A stretch of DNA of 21,920 bases from assembly GCF_018854495.1 (NCBI RefSeq), contig NZ_JABBDR010000069.1, positions 1 to 21,920 of the forward strand. Direction: 5' to 3'. Shown one piece after another: positions 14,393 to 21,799 of the stretch; the first letter of the stretch is position 1, and each line of letters starts with the position of its first letter. This DNA comes from Acidithiobacillus ferruginosus (GTDB lineage: Bacteria; Pseudomonadota; Gammaproteobacteria; Acidithiobacillales; Acidithiobacillaceae). The position numbers and the translations under genes are program-made. The notes under the pieces were generated by a model. The model worked only from the letters and a program-made list of their open reading frames with translations. It was not told the DNA's origin and did no database searches.

Positions 14393-14707
14393 ATGGTTCA
14401 GGAATCACCGATAGTGGAAGAGAATGGTTTGCCACCCCTGTGTTCCGGTGCGGTCATCCTGGAGGGTATGACCAAACGGGGTAAGCCGTGCAGGTTGATC
14501 GACAATACCGCCTCGGCACCCCGGGAGGAGTTGGTGGCACTGCTCAATGACCTCATCGAGCAGGAGCACTTCGGGCCCTCGGGATTGAGTGTGGCGGGGG
14601 GTAACACCATCCGTATCGGTGCCCCGCAGTCCGCCCATGTGCAACTGGGGGAGCACATCTACCGGATGATCGTGGTGGACTACTCGGCGCGGCTGGAGTC
14701 GTTTTAG
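14393..14707 (+). CDS. Unknown 104-residue protein downstream of leuD
   Basis: I do not recognise a family. The protein is acidic and soluble-looking, with no signal peptide or membrane segment. It has a helix-like middle (REELVALLNDLIEQEHF, 44-60) and a strand-like glycine-containing end (GLSVAGGNTIRIGA and HIYRMIVVDYSARLE). Two cysteines occur (residues 17 and 33). The ATG has CAGGAG about eight bases upstream and the gene begins 20 bases after leuD, so it is probably the last gene of the leu operon. It converges on pdxH with a 16-base gap. Confidence 0.65.
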   Translation: MVQESPIVEENGLPPLCSGAVILEGMTKRGKPCRLIDNTASAPREELVALLNDLIEQEHFGPSGLSVAGGNTIRIGAPQSAHVQLGEHIYRMIVVDYSARLESF

Positions 14708-14723
14708 CGCCGCGCCGCTTTCT

Positions 14724-15380
14724 TCAGGGCATCAGCCGCTGAATCACCCACGCACCGCCGGTATCGGCCGGACGGCTGTAACGGAAACGGTCGTGCAACC
14801 GGCTGCGGCGCCCTTGCCAGAACTCGAAGTGTTCCGGCTGCAGACGGTAGCCGCCCCAGGCGGGGTTGCGCGGGACGTCCCCGGCGGGATAACGGGCCCG
14901 TAAGGCCGCTACGCGCTGCTCCAGTGCTGCGCGACTGGCGATGGGCTGACTCTGCTCGGAAGCGGCAGCGGCAAAGCGGCTGCCTTCGGGACGTTGCTGA
15001 AAATAGGCATCCGCCTCGACATCGCTGAGTTTTTCGACGGCGCCGTGCACCCGCACCTGCCGGTCGTTTTCCGGCCAGTAAAACACCGCGGCTGCCTGCG
15101 GGTTGGCCGCGAGTTGCTGTCCCATGGGGCTGCGCTGATCGGTGTACCAGCACAGACCGCTTTCGTCAAAATGCTTGAGAAGCACGATTCGCACGTCGGG
15201 ATGCCCCTCCGCATCGCTTGTCGCCAGTGCCATCGCTGTTGCATCAAAGTTGTGTGCCGCGATCGCTGCCGCCAGCCAGGCGGAAAACTGATGAAAAGGA
15301 TCGGGATTCAGATCCTTGCGATGCAGTTCGCTGTGCACGAAGTCTCGGCGGGTACTGCGGTGGTCTATTTCGCCTTCCAT
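14724..15380 (-). CDS. pdxH: Pyridoxamine 5'-phosphate oxidase
   Basis: It oxidises pyridoxine or pyridoxamine 5'-phosphate to pyridoxal phosphate using FMN and oxygen, in the cytoplasm. The 218 residues are standard. Visible are DPFHQFSAWL near the N-terminus, the FMN-site segment RIVLLKHFDESGLCWYTDQ, NDRQVRVHGAVEKLS, SRAALEQRVAAL, and the C-terminal signature WQGRRSRLHDRFRY with terminal RLMP (usually RLAP or RLSP). GGAGGG lies six bases before the ATG. It is 30 bases downstream of rpiA on the same strand, so the two are probably co-transcribed. Confidence 0.96.
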   Translation of the reverse strand: MEGEIDHRSTRRDFVHSELHRKDLNPDPFHQFSAWLAAAIAAHNFDATAMALATSDAEGHPDVRIVLLKHFDESGLCWYTDQRSPMGQQLAANPQAAAVFYWPENDRQVRVHGAVEKLSDVEADAYFQQRPEGSRFAAAASEQSQPIASRAALEQRVAALRARYPAGDVPRNPAWGGYRLQPEHFEFWQGRRSRLHDRFRYSRPADTGGAWVIQRLMP

Positions 15381-15410
15381 ACTATCCCTCCATTCAGGAT
15401 CCGCTGGCGC

Positions 15411-16070
15411 TTACGCCTTGCGTTCGATGACGCCGCCGGCGCTGCCGAACAGCATCACATCCGCACGCCGATGGGCAAAGATGCCATTGTCCAGCACCCC
15501 CGGGATCGCATTGATGGTTTCTTCCATCCGCAATGGATCGGAGAAATCGAGTCCGGTGACGTCGAGGATGACATTGCCGTTGTCCGTGGTGATACCGCTA
15601 CGCAGGGTGGGGCTGCCGCCGATCTTCACCAGTTGCCGGGCGACAAAGCTGCGGGCAAATGGAATCACTTCCACAGGCAGGGGGAATTTGCCGAGCATGG
15701 GTTTATCCTTGCCATCATCCGCAATGCACACGAAGAGCCGGGCGGCACTGGCAACGATCTTTTCGCGGGTAAGGGCACCGCCGCCGCCCTTGATGAGGCG
15801 GAAATGGGGGTCGGCTTCGTCAGCGCCGTCAATATAGACCGGAATATCGCCCGTGGCGTTCAGTTCGAGTACACGGAGGCCCTGTGCCTTGAGGCGGTTT
15901 TCGGTGGCGATGCTGGACGCGACGTAGCCGTCCACATGAATCTTGGCGGCGCCCAGTGCTTCGATGAAGAAGTTGGTGGTGGAGCCAGTGCCCACCCCGA
16001 CGACCATGCCGGGCTGGATATAGCGCAGAGCGGCTTCGGCCGCCATTTTTTTGAGTGCATCAGTATTCAT
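15411..16070 (-). CDS. rpiA: Ribose-5-phosphate isomerase A
   Basis: It interconverts ribose 5-phosphate and ribulose 5-phosphate in the pentose phosphate and Calvin cycles. The 219 residues match the family. Motifs are [15 protein letters not shown] (25-39), SSIATENRL (52-60), and the active site [20 protein letters not shown] (81-100) followed by TREK. D81, D84, K94 and E103 fall at the same numbers as in the E. coli enzyme. The start is set by AAGGAAAAG upstream and the family N-terminus; a longer upstream frame only shadows the preceding gene. Its first 11 bases overlap the 3' end of the DJ-1-like gene, so translation of the two may be coupled. In an autotroph it would also serve carbon fixation. 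Confidence 0.97.
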   Translation of the reverse strand: MNTDALKKMAAEAALRYIQPGMVVGVGTGSTTNFFIEALGAAKIHVDGYVASSIATENRLKAQGLRVLELNATGDIPVYIDGADEADPHFRLIKGGGGALTREKIVASAARLFVCIADDGKDKPMLGKFPLPVEVIPFARSFVARQLVKIGGSPTLRSGITTDNGNVILDVTGLDFSDPLRMEETINAIPGVLDNGIFAHRRADVMLFGSAGGVIERKA

Positions 16071-16812
16071 GTGCTTTTCCTTTCTGTGTTGGGGTGGAGG
16101 TGAGGCGTTGCATGAAAGCATGGGTAAGTGCGGCCCCAGAGGCCGGATTCTGGCCGCTGAGGATGAGGTGGTCCGTGACCACATGGCTTTGCCACGGAAC
16201 GCTGACGCTGACCAGGAAGCCTTCCTGCCGGAGCCGGTCTTCGAGGGTATAAGGCCAACGCCCGGCCAGCGCTGTTGCCGATTCTTCTGCCGCACTGAAG
16301 CAGGTTACCCGTTGCCCCAGGAAAGGCGAACGGTCGGCCCCGCCGCAGGTGGCGAGGAGTGCTGCGCTGCCGTGGCAGAGGGTGGCGACGGGCTTTGCCG
16401 TCGCCAGGCAGTAGCGCAGCAAGCGGTCCATCGCCGGTGCCCGGCAGAGGTCCATGAGCGGCCCATTGCCGCCGGGAATGAAAACACCGGCCAAGGCATC
16501 CAGATCCTCGCCCGTCAGCGCATTCAAATCAGCAGGTGTGGTGAAGTCCGTTATCTGCGCCACGGCGTCGCATAACCGGGCGGCCTTTCGGGTATCGCCC
16601 CCAAGAGCGGCGGGCTCGAGACTCTCGGCATCGACCGACGGCCGCACCCCGCCCGGAGTGGCGATGTGCGGTTGCCATCCTGCTTCGCGCAGTATCTGCC
16701 AGGGTGTCACCAGCTCTTCGGCCCAGAATCCGGTAGCAACCTCGGTGCCGTCATCGAGGCGAAGACGTCGCGCCGCGCTGAGCAGAATAAGGACGAAAGG
16801 CCGGGTAGTCAT
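16060..16812 (-). CDS. DJ-1/PfpI family protein, Hsp31-like
   Basis: A type 1 glutamine-amidotransferase-like domain protein of 250 residues. The nucleophile-elbow cysteine C146 is followed by H147 ([10 protein letters not shown]). An acidic pair, E32-E33 in [11 protein letters not shown], sits where the family has its catalytic glutamate, and [12 protein letters not shown] (111-122) is the glycine-rich loop. Relatives act as chaperones, glyoxalase-III or deglycase-like enzymes; the exact activity is not readable here. It heads a minus-strand unit with rpiA (overlap 11 bases) and pdxH. There is no ribosome site. A -10 box ends six bases before the ATG, so the transcript may be leaderless. Confidence 0.88.
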   Translation of the reverse strand: MTTRPFVLILLSAARRLRLDDGTEVATGFWAEELVTPWQILREAGWQPHIATPGGVRPSVDAESLEPAALGGDTRKAARLCDAVAQITDFTTPADLNALTGEDLDALAGVFIPGGNGPLMDLCRAPAMDRLLRYCLATAKPVATLCHGSAALLATCGGADRSPFLGQRVTCFSAAEESATALAGRWPYTLEDRLRQEGFLVSVSVPWQSHVVTDHLILSGQNPASGAALTHAFMQRLTSTPTQKGKAHEY

Positions 16813-16834
16813 GGCCAGAGTTTAGCATGGCCAG
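16810..16834 (-). promoter_or_regulatory. Start-proximal -10 box flanked by 9-bp direct repeats
   Basis: On the minus strand TAAACT (16824-16819) lies six bases from the ATG of the DJ-1-like gene. It is flanked by two copies of CATGGCCAG (16810-16818 and 16826-16834, plus-strand reading). The -35 region is poor (CTTTTC at 17-base spacing). The spacing would put the first transcribed base at or next to the start codon. Confidence 0.35.
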
Positions 16835-16903
16835 CAGGCAAGAAAAGGGCGACTTCTGCCGGGGCGCCGGCTGTTTTCGTGCAGAAATGCGCAGATACGG
16901 AGA

Positions 16904-16933
16904 GACCCGGCTTTATCCGTACGGTGCCGGGTC
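16904..16933. repeat. Perfect 8-bp inverted repeat with inner palindrome
   Basis: GACCCGGC (16904-16911) and GCCGGGTC (16926-16933) enclose 14 bases that contain the smaller palindrome CCGTACGG. No T-run follows on either strand. It could be an operator or a stable hairpin upstream of the DJ-1-like gene or of the small ORF at 16965. Confidence 0.45.
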
Positions 16934-16964
16934 ATCCTCGGATTTTCGATTGCAGGAGGACGGA

Positions 16965-17117
16965 GTGGATATTTTCGGGGAAACAAGCGCCGTTCTGCAG
17001 AGATATGAAACATGGTTTTTTACGTTAAAAATACTCACAGATGGTTTTATATTTTTAAAAATTATCCGGGGGAAATTTCTTTGTGAGCTTCCAGTAATGA
17101 ATATTAAATTATTCTAA
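16965..17117 (+). CDS. Possible 50-residue small protein or gene remnant
   Basis: A GTG-started frame of 50 codons has a strong AGGAGG five bases upstream. It encodes a hydrophobic middle (WFFTLKILTDGFIFLKII). The first third has normal GC content and the rest is very AT-rich, so the frame crosses the composition boundary. I cannot assign a family. The general look, an amphipathic start followed by a membrane-like helix, would also fit the truncated N-terminus of a larger membrane protein. It could be a real small membrane peptide, a remnant or chance. Confidence 0.25.
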   Translation: MDIFGETSAVLQRYETWFFTLKILTDGFIFLKIIRGKFLCELPVMNIKLF

Positions 17118-17210
17118 TAAACAAACATAGAGTTTGTAGTAGTGTTATATTTCATGAGTGAACATTAACCAACTGTTTGTTCCATCAGTGGTTTGCGGCT
17201 GCATATTCAT

Positions 17211-17239
17211 AAGATAACGGTAATATTATAATTTATCTT
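17211..17239. repeat. AT-rich inverted repeat
   Basis: AAGATAA (17211-17217) and TTATCTT (17233-17239) are separated by 15 bases. It overlaps the next, larger inverted repeat by two bases, so the two stems could be alternative structures. Confidence 0.3.
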
Positions 17240-17283
17240 TTGGGCGCGTGCGCATCACTAATACTATTTACATAAGCCCAAAA
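17238..17283. repeat. Long-loop inverted repeat TTTTGGGC/GCCCAAAA
   Basis: TTTTGGGC (17238-17245) pairs perfectly with GCCCAAAA (17276-17283) around 30 bases that include GCGTGCGC. On the plus strand the stem is followed by A-rich sequence; on the minus strand the descending arm ends in TTTT-like context only inside the stem. It may be an RNA fold or an operator, but is not a classical terminator. Confidence 0.35.
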
Positions 17284-17331
17284 ATATTTGAGGCAAATCT
17301 CTATTGCTTTGCGCCCCTGCCTGCACTAGTT

Positions 17332-17359
17332 TTACTGCCAGGTAATCAATAGGCAGTAA
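17332..17359. promoter_or_regulatory. Inverted repeat TTACTGCC/GGCAGTAA, candidate operator
   Basis: TTACTGCC (17332-17339) and GGCAGTAA (17352-17359) form perfect 8-bp arms 12 bases apart, centre to centre about two helical turns. The right arm covers the -35 of the candidate cyo promoter, as expected for a site controlling it. Confidence 0.4.
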
Positions 17360-17378
17360 TAGTACAAATTTATATGAT
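17350..17378 (+). promoter_or_regulatory. Candidate promoter of the cyo operon
   Basis: TAGGCA (17350-17355), 17 bases, then TATGAT (17373-17378). The -10 is good and the -35 matches at four of six positions. Transcription would start near 17385 and leave a leader of about 195 bases containing the 17517-17534 palindrome. Confidence 0.35.
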
Positions 17379-17516
17379 TTATGAAAGTGGTGAAAACTGG
17401 TGCCAATGTCGGCCTGCCGCGGAATCGCCGGAGTCCGGGCACCGTGGTTCGGTGGCCGCTGTGCCATGGAAGCCCATAGAAATTCTGATCTGCATGCAGT
17501 GTCGGGAAAGGTAATC

Positions 17517-17534
17517 GGATAGTGATCGCTATCC
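17517..17534. promoter_or_regulatory. 18-bp palindrome in the cyoA leader
   Basis: GGATAGTGATCGCTATCC is palindromic except for one T/G pair around the central GATC. It ends 44 bases before the cyoA ATG. It may be a regulator site or a compact RNA hairpin. Confidence 0.5.
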
Positions 17535-17578
17535 TGTCATATCGCGGATGGTCTGAAGTCCGTCAGGGAGAAATATCA

Positions 17579-18544
17579 ATGCAAGTGAAGTGGAGGAATA
17601 ACCTCAAAAACGGGTGCCGCCATGCCGCCCTCGCGCCGATTCTGTTGCTCAGTGGCTGCGCGGGTACCCCCTTTTGGATATTTGATCCCAAAGGGTTGAT
17701 GGCCGATACCAACCTGTTTTATCTGCTGGTGGATGTCGGGATCATGGGCGGCATCGTCGGCCTGACGGCGCTCCTGGTGATCTGGTTCATGTGGCGCTAC
17801 CAGAAGGGCAAAAACCGGGGGAAATATGACCCTACCTGGTCCCATTCCAACACCATTGAAGTGGTTGTCTGGGGTATCCCCATCATTGCCGTCGGCTTTT
17901 TGTCCTATTTTGCGGTAACCGGCACCTTCGAGATAAATCCATATAATCCGACGGTCATTACCAACCATCTGAAACCCGTAAGTGATCCGGTCGAGGTGGA
18001 TGTCATCGCGACCGACTGGCAGTGGCTTTTTGTATACCCGCAGTATCATATGGCCGTGGCCAACGATCTGGTGCTGCCCGCGCATACCCCGGTATTTTTC
18101 CGTCTGACCTCCTCTGCGGTGACCACGACATTCTTCATTCCGCAACTGGTGGGCATGATCGACGTAATGCCCGGCATGCGTACGAAAAACGCCCTGGAAA
18201 GCAACCATGTCGGGGAATACCAGGGCATCGCTTCGGACTATGCCGGCGCGGGTACCTCCTGGATGACTTTCAAGACCAAGATAGTGAAGTCGGCCGACTT
18301 CCGCGAGTGGGTGCGGAAGGTGCAGCAATCTCCGACATCCATGACCTACGCCAGCTTCAATGACTACGCCGACCCTTATATCAATGTGCATCATAAGGTG
18401 GCCTATTTCTCGTCGGTGCCGGACGGCTTGTTCGACCATGTCGTCGACGAGGTCATGAAGGGTAAAACCTGGCCCATCCCGCCGATGATGACGGAAAACA
18501 TGGTGGCGTATATGCAGAAGCAGAACGCCGAACACCGCGACTAA
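17579..18544 (+). CDS. cyoA: Cytochrome bo3 ubiquinol oxidase subunit II
   Basis: Subunit II of the proton-pumping quinol oxidase, in the cytoplasmic membrane with its C-terminal domain facing the periplasm. The 321 residues begin with a lipoprotein signal whose lipobox LLSGC puts the lipidated cysteine at residue 27. Two transmembrane helices follow (about 46-72 and 92-113). The cupredoxin domain contains DVIATDWQWLFVYPQ. The CuA-binding cysteines of cytochrome c oxidases are absent, which marks a quinol oxidase. The ATG at 17579 has AGGGAGA upstream; a longer frame from 17522 lacks support. First gene of cyoABCDE. Confidence 0.95.
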   Translation: MQVKWRNNLKNGCRHAALAPILLLSGCAGTPFWIFDPKGLMADTNLFYLLVDVGIMGGIVGLTALLVIWFMWRYQKGKNRGKYDPTWSHSNTIEVVVWGIPIIAVGFLSYFAVTGTFEINPYNPTVITNHLKPVSDPVEVDVIATDWQWLFVYPQYHMAVANDLVLPAHTPVFFRLTSSAVTTTFFIPQLVGMIDVMPGMRTKNALESNHVGEYQGIASDYAGAGTSWMTFKTKIVKSADFREWVRKVQQSPTSMTYASFNDYADPYINVHHKVAYFSSVPDGLFDHVVDEVMKGKTWPIPPMMTENMVAYMQKQNAEHRD

Positions 18545-18562
18545 CAACAGGAGAATTGACAG

Positions 18563-20710
18563 ATGCTCGTAGATTTAGCCGGGGGCTGGAACCCCATGCT
18601 GGGGCGCCTTGCCTGGTCTCAGATTCCATACGACAACCCCATCCTGGCGCCGCTATTTGTCGCGGTGGTCATCGGGGCCGTTCTGGTGCTGGGTCTGATC
18701 ACGTACTACGGGAAATGGACCTACCTGTGGAAGGAATGGCTGACCACCGTGGATCACAAAAAACTGGGGGTGATGTACATCCTCATCGGTCTGGTGATGC
18801 TGTTCCGGGGTTTCATTGATGGTCTGATGATCCGGACGCAGCAGGCCTGGGCGGTAGGCCCGCATTCCTCGGGAGTATTCGGTGCGACGCACGGTTATCT
18901 GACTCCGTTCCATTTCGGGCAGGTCTACAGTGCCCACGGGGTGATCATGATTCTGCTGGCGGCCACGCCGTTGCTCGTCGGCTTCATGAACATCATCGTG
19001 CCCATTCAGATCGGCGCCCGGGACATGGCCTACCCCTACCTGAATGCGTTGGGGCTGTGGTTCACCGCGGCAGCCGGGGCGTTGATCATGATTTCCCTGT
19101 TCGTGGGTGATTTCGCGCACAACGGCTGGTTCGGTTATGCACCGATCTTCGAGTTGCAATACAGCCCGGGCGTGGGTGTGGACTACTGGATATGGACCAT
19201 GGAGTTGCTGGCGCTGGGGACCACCTTGGGCGGCATCAACATTCTGGCGACCATCATCAAGATGCGCGCGCCGGGCATGACCTGGGGTCGTTTGCCGATC
19301 TTTGTCTGGGCTTCGCTGGCGTCGAACGTGATTGCCCTGACTTCTTTCCCGGCACTGCAGGTGGCACTTGCGTTGGTTGCTGCAGACCGGTATCTGGGCG
19401 CGCATTTCTTCACGGCGGGTCTGGGTGGCAATCTGATGCTCTATACCAATCTATTCTGGATATGGGGCCATCCGGAAGTCTATTTCGTGATTCTTCCGGC
19501 CTTCGGCATGATGTCGGAAATCTTTCCGACCTTTTCCGAAAAACCATTGTTTGGCTACATGACCATGGTGCTCGCCAGTATGGCCATTGCCGGCGTTTCC
19601 TGGCTGGTCTGGCTGCATCACTTCTTTACCATGGGCGCCGGGCCCTACGTCAACAGCGCCTTCAGTGTGGCCACCATGCTGGTCGGCATTCCTACGGGTG
19701 TGAAGGTGTTCAACTGGGCATTCACCATGTATCGCGGGCGCCTGACTTTCAACGCCGCCATGCTGTGGGCCATCGGCGCGCTTTTCCTGCTGCTGGTAGG
19801 CGGATTGACGGGTATGATGCTGGCGGTTCCGGCCATCAATTACATGGTCCACAACAGCGTTTTCGTGGTCGCGCATTTCCACTCCATGCTGCTGACGATT
19901 GTGTACGCCATTTTTGCTTCGGTGATCTACTGGTTTCCCAAGGTCTTCGGTTTCAAGCTGAATGAGTTCTGGGCAAAGACCATGTTCTGGCTCTTTTCTG
20001 CCGGTACGGCGCTGGTGTTCGTGCCGATGTACATGCTCGGTTTCATGGGTATGACCCGGCGTCTGGATTATGTGTTCAACACCGCTTGGCATCCTTATCT
20101 GCTGGTGATGGAATTCGGCATCGTGGTGTATACGCTCTCCGTCCTCGCATTTTTTGCGCTGCTTTATGTCAGTGTCCGCGATCATGCGAGCAACCAGGTT
20201 GGCGCGGATGCCTGGGGTACCTCCCGCTCGCTGGAATGGCTTACCCATTCTCCCGTGCCATTTTATAACTTTGCCGTACTGCCGCACGTCAATGCGCGTG
20301 ATGAAGTGGCCTGGCGGCGTGACAATGGCATCGATCACGTCCAGCCCGATCACTATGAAGATATCCATATGCCCAATAATACCGGTGTGGCCATTGTCCT
20401 CGGCGGCCTAACCTTTGTGCTGGGTTTCGCCCTGGTATGGCGTATCTGGTGGCTTTGTGCCTTCTCTCTGCTGGCTATCATTGCACTCGTCATCTACCGC
20501 TCCTTCAAGGGTGATCCGGGTTACATCATTACCGCGGCAGAACTGGAACAAATGGAAAAAGCCGCCATGCGCCGGGAAGCACGGATAGGTAAACAGCAGC
20601 ATCGGGTAGGCAGCGGCGTACTGGGCGAGGCGATCGCCTATGCGCGCTCCGATCTGCCGTCACTGGCTTCGCAGCCTGGTTCAACGGGGGGGTTGGATCA
20701 CCGCAGTTGA
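18563..20710 (+). CDS. cyoB: Cytochrome bo3 ubiquinol oxidase subunit I
   Basis: The catalytic subunit, 715 residues, a multi-helix heme-copper oxidase that reduces oxygen to water and pumps protons. Heme b ligands are H125 and H440, and the heme o ligand is H438 (AHFH). CuB is held by H303 (WGHPEVY, with Y307), H352 and H353. Quinone-site residues equivalent to E. coli R71, D75, H98 and Q101 are present as R82, D86, H117 and Q120. K381 (IPTGVKVFNW), E305 and D154 (GARDMAYP) are the K- and D-channel residues. AGGAG precedes the ATG. The C-terminal tail is longer and more charged than I recall for E. coli. Everything needed for activity appears intact. Confidence 0.97.
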   Translation: MLVDLAGGWNPMLGRLAWSQIPYDNPILAPLFVAVVIGAVLVLGLITYYGKWTYLWKEWLTTVDHKKLGVMYILIGLVMLFRGFIDGLMIRTQQAWAVGPHSSGVFGATHGYLTPFHFGQVYSAHGVIMILLAATPLLVGFMNIIVPIQIGARDMAYPYLNALGLWFTAAAGALIMISLFVGDFAHNGWFGYAPIFELQYSPGVGVDYWIWTMELLALGTTLGGINILATIIKMRAPGMTWGRLPIFVWASLASNVIALTSFPALQVALALVAADRYLGAHFFTAGLGGNLMLYTNLFWIWGHPEVYFVILPAFGMMSEIFPTFSEKPLFGYMTMVLASMAIAGVSWLVWLHHFFTMGAGPYVNSAFSVATMLVGIPTGVKVFNWAFTMYRGRLTFNAAMLWAIGALFLLLVGGLTGMMLAVPAINYMVHNSVFVVAHFHSMLLTIVYAIFASVIYWFPKVFGFKLNEFWAKTMFWLFSAGTALVFVPMYMLGFMGMTRRLDYVFNTAWHPYLLVMEFGIVVYTLSVLAFFALLYVSVRDHASNQVGADAWGTSRSLEWLTHSPVPFYNFAVLPHVNARDEVAWRRDNGIDHVQPDHYEDIHMPNNTGVAIVLGGLTFVLGFALVWRIWWLCAFSLLAIIALVIYRSFKGDPGYIITAAELEQMEKAAMRREARIGKQQHRVGSGVLGEAIAYARSDLPSLASQPGSTGGLDHRS

Positions 20711-20731
20711 TGACACAACACACCGACAGGT

Positions 20732-20753
20732 GGTGGCTGGGATATCGGCCACC
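20732..20753. repeat. Hairpin between cyoB and cyoC
   Basis: GGTGGC (20732-20737) and GCCACC (20748-20753) form a 6-bp stem with a 10-base loop in the 72-base gap, the widest in the operon. There is no T-run. It may protect or separate the long cyoB message from the downstream part. Confidence 0.35.
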
Positions 20754-20782
20754 GTCAAGGAATGACAGATCGAGGAGTTTTT

Positions 20783-21418
20783 ATGAGTTCTCATGGCAGT
20801 AATGTGGATCCGAAAACGGCTGAATTATGGGATAAAAGTCACTATCAGCACGACGTGATCTCGACCCGTACTTTTGGTTATTTCATGTATCTGCTGAGTG
20901 ACGGCATGCTGTTCGCGACACTTTTTGCCGCTTATGGCGTACTGAGCTACCAGCACAGTTATTCCGGCGGGCCCACCCCCGCCGACTTTGTAAAGCCTTG
21001 GTACACCTTTGCCCAGACCATGGCGCTGTTTGTCAGCGTGCTGTCTTATGGTTTGGCGATGAATGCACTCAAGCACAAGAACAAAAGCGGGGTGATCAAC
21101 GGATTGCTCGCGGCCTTCGTGTTGGGTGTGCTGTTTCTGGCGCTGGATATCCATGACATGACCCATCTCGCGTCATCGGGTATCACCGTGGCGACCAGTG
21201 GCGGTATGTCGGCATTTATCATCCTGACCCAGGTGCATGCCGCCCATGTTTTCTTCGGGTTGATCTGGATTCTGGTGATGATGGCTCAGGTGCTGGCCAA
21301 AGGCTTCACCACGGATGTGGTGGGTCGTTTGCTGACGTTGCGCATGTTCTGGCATTTGCAGGCGATTATTTGGGTATTTGTGTTTGTGTTCGTTTATTTG
21401 TGGGGATATATGTCATGA
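20783..21418 (+). CDS. cyoC: Cytochrome bo3 ubiquinol oxidase subunit III
   Basis: An integral membrane subunit of 211 residues with about five hydrophobic helices, the arrangement of quinol-oxidase subunit III. Recognisable pieces are STRTFGYFMYLLSDGMLFATLFAAY near the N-terminus, QVHAAHVFFGLIWI, and FWHLQAIIWVFVFVFVYLWGYM at the end. It stabilises the complex around subunit I. GAGGAG lies about five bases before the ATG at 20783; an in-frame ATG at 20762 lies upstream of that ribosome site and is less likely. The stop overlaps cyoD by four bases. Confidence 0.95.
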   Translation: MSSHGSNVDPKTAELWDKSHYQHDVISTRTFGYFMYLLSDGMLFATLFAAYGVLSYQHSYSGGPTPADFVKPWYTFAQTMALFVSVLSYGLAMNALKHKNKSGVINGLLAAFVLGVLFLALDIHDMTHLASSGITVATSGGMSAFIILTQVHAAHVFFGLIWILVMMAQVLAKGFTTDVVGRLLTLRMFWHLQAIIWVFVFVFVYLWGYMS

Positions 21419-21771
21419 GTCACGGTCACGATGATCCGACATTGCATCCGGAAGTACAGATGTCCACTTCCCGGGGATATTTTTCAGGGTTCGCGATTTC
21501 CAGCATCCTGATGTTCGTCGCTACTTTTTTGGTGGCATCGCATGCCGTGCCGCCATTCGGTCTGCTGATGGTCATCGCGGTCTGCGCGGGCATAGCGATT
21601 ATTGCGCAGATCTACTTCCTGCTGCATATCGATGTTTCCGAACACAACATCTGGAATACCGTGGCGCTGGTGCTGTTCATGCCGCTTTTTCTGATTACCA
21701 TCGGGTTGACCTGGTGGATGTTCTCGCAATTGTATCTGCGCACGATGATTATGCCTGGCATGATGCACTGA
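21415..21771 (+). CDS. cyoD: Cytochrome bo3 ubiquinol oxidase subunit IV
   Basis: A small membrane subunit of 118 residues with a His/Asp-rich N-terminus (MSHGHDDPTLHPE) and three hydrophobic helices, as in the CyoD family. It includes AQIYFLLHIDVSEHNIWNT, a family-like stretch between helices 2 and 3. It assists assembly and copper-site formation in the oxidase. Translation is coupled to cyoC through the ATGA overlap. Confidence 0.93.
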   Translation: MSHGHDDPTLHPEVQMSTSRGYFSGFAISSILMFVATFLVASHAVPPFGLLMVIAVCAGIAIIAQIYFLLHIDVSEHNIWNTVALVLFMPLFLITIGLTWWMFSQLYLRTMIMPGMMH

Positions 21772-21799
21772 CCGCACGAATTCCGGAGGTCCTAGCGTC

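Larger units (their letters stand above)
17118..17578. other. AT-rich non-coding region upstream of cyoA
   Basis: About 460 bases hold no convincing gene on either strand. Up to about 17400 it is much richer in A and T than the rest of the window, then GC-rich again. It contains several inverted repeats (listed separately), a candidate promoter near 17350-17378 and a strong palindrome at 17517-17534. It is most likely the control region and leader of the cyo operon, possibly with an old insertion or a small RNA inside. Confidence 0.55.

Noticed and set aside
14708..14723. A bidirectional terminator between the 104-residue gene and pdxH
   Set aside because: Only a 4-bp stem with a CC mismatch can form and no clear T-run follows, so it is too weak to call.
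17522..17578. A longer N-terminus for cyoA starting at 17522
   Set aside because: It would place 19 polar residues before the lipoprotein signal and translate the palindrome; the ATG at 17579 has a proper ribosome site.
20762..20782. An upstream ATG for cyoC at 20762
   Set aside because: The GAGGAG ribosome site lies downstream of it and serves the ATG at 20783.
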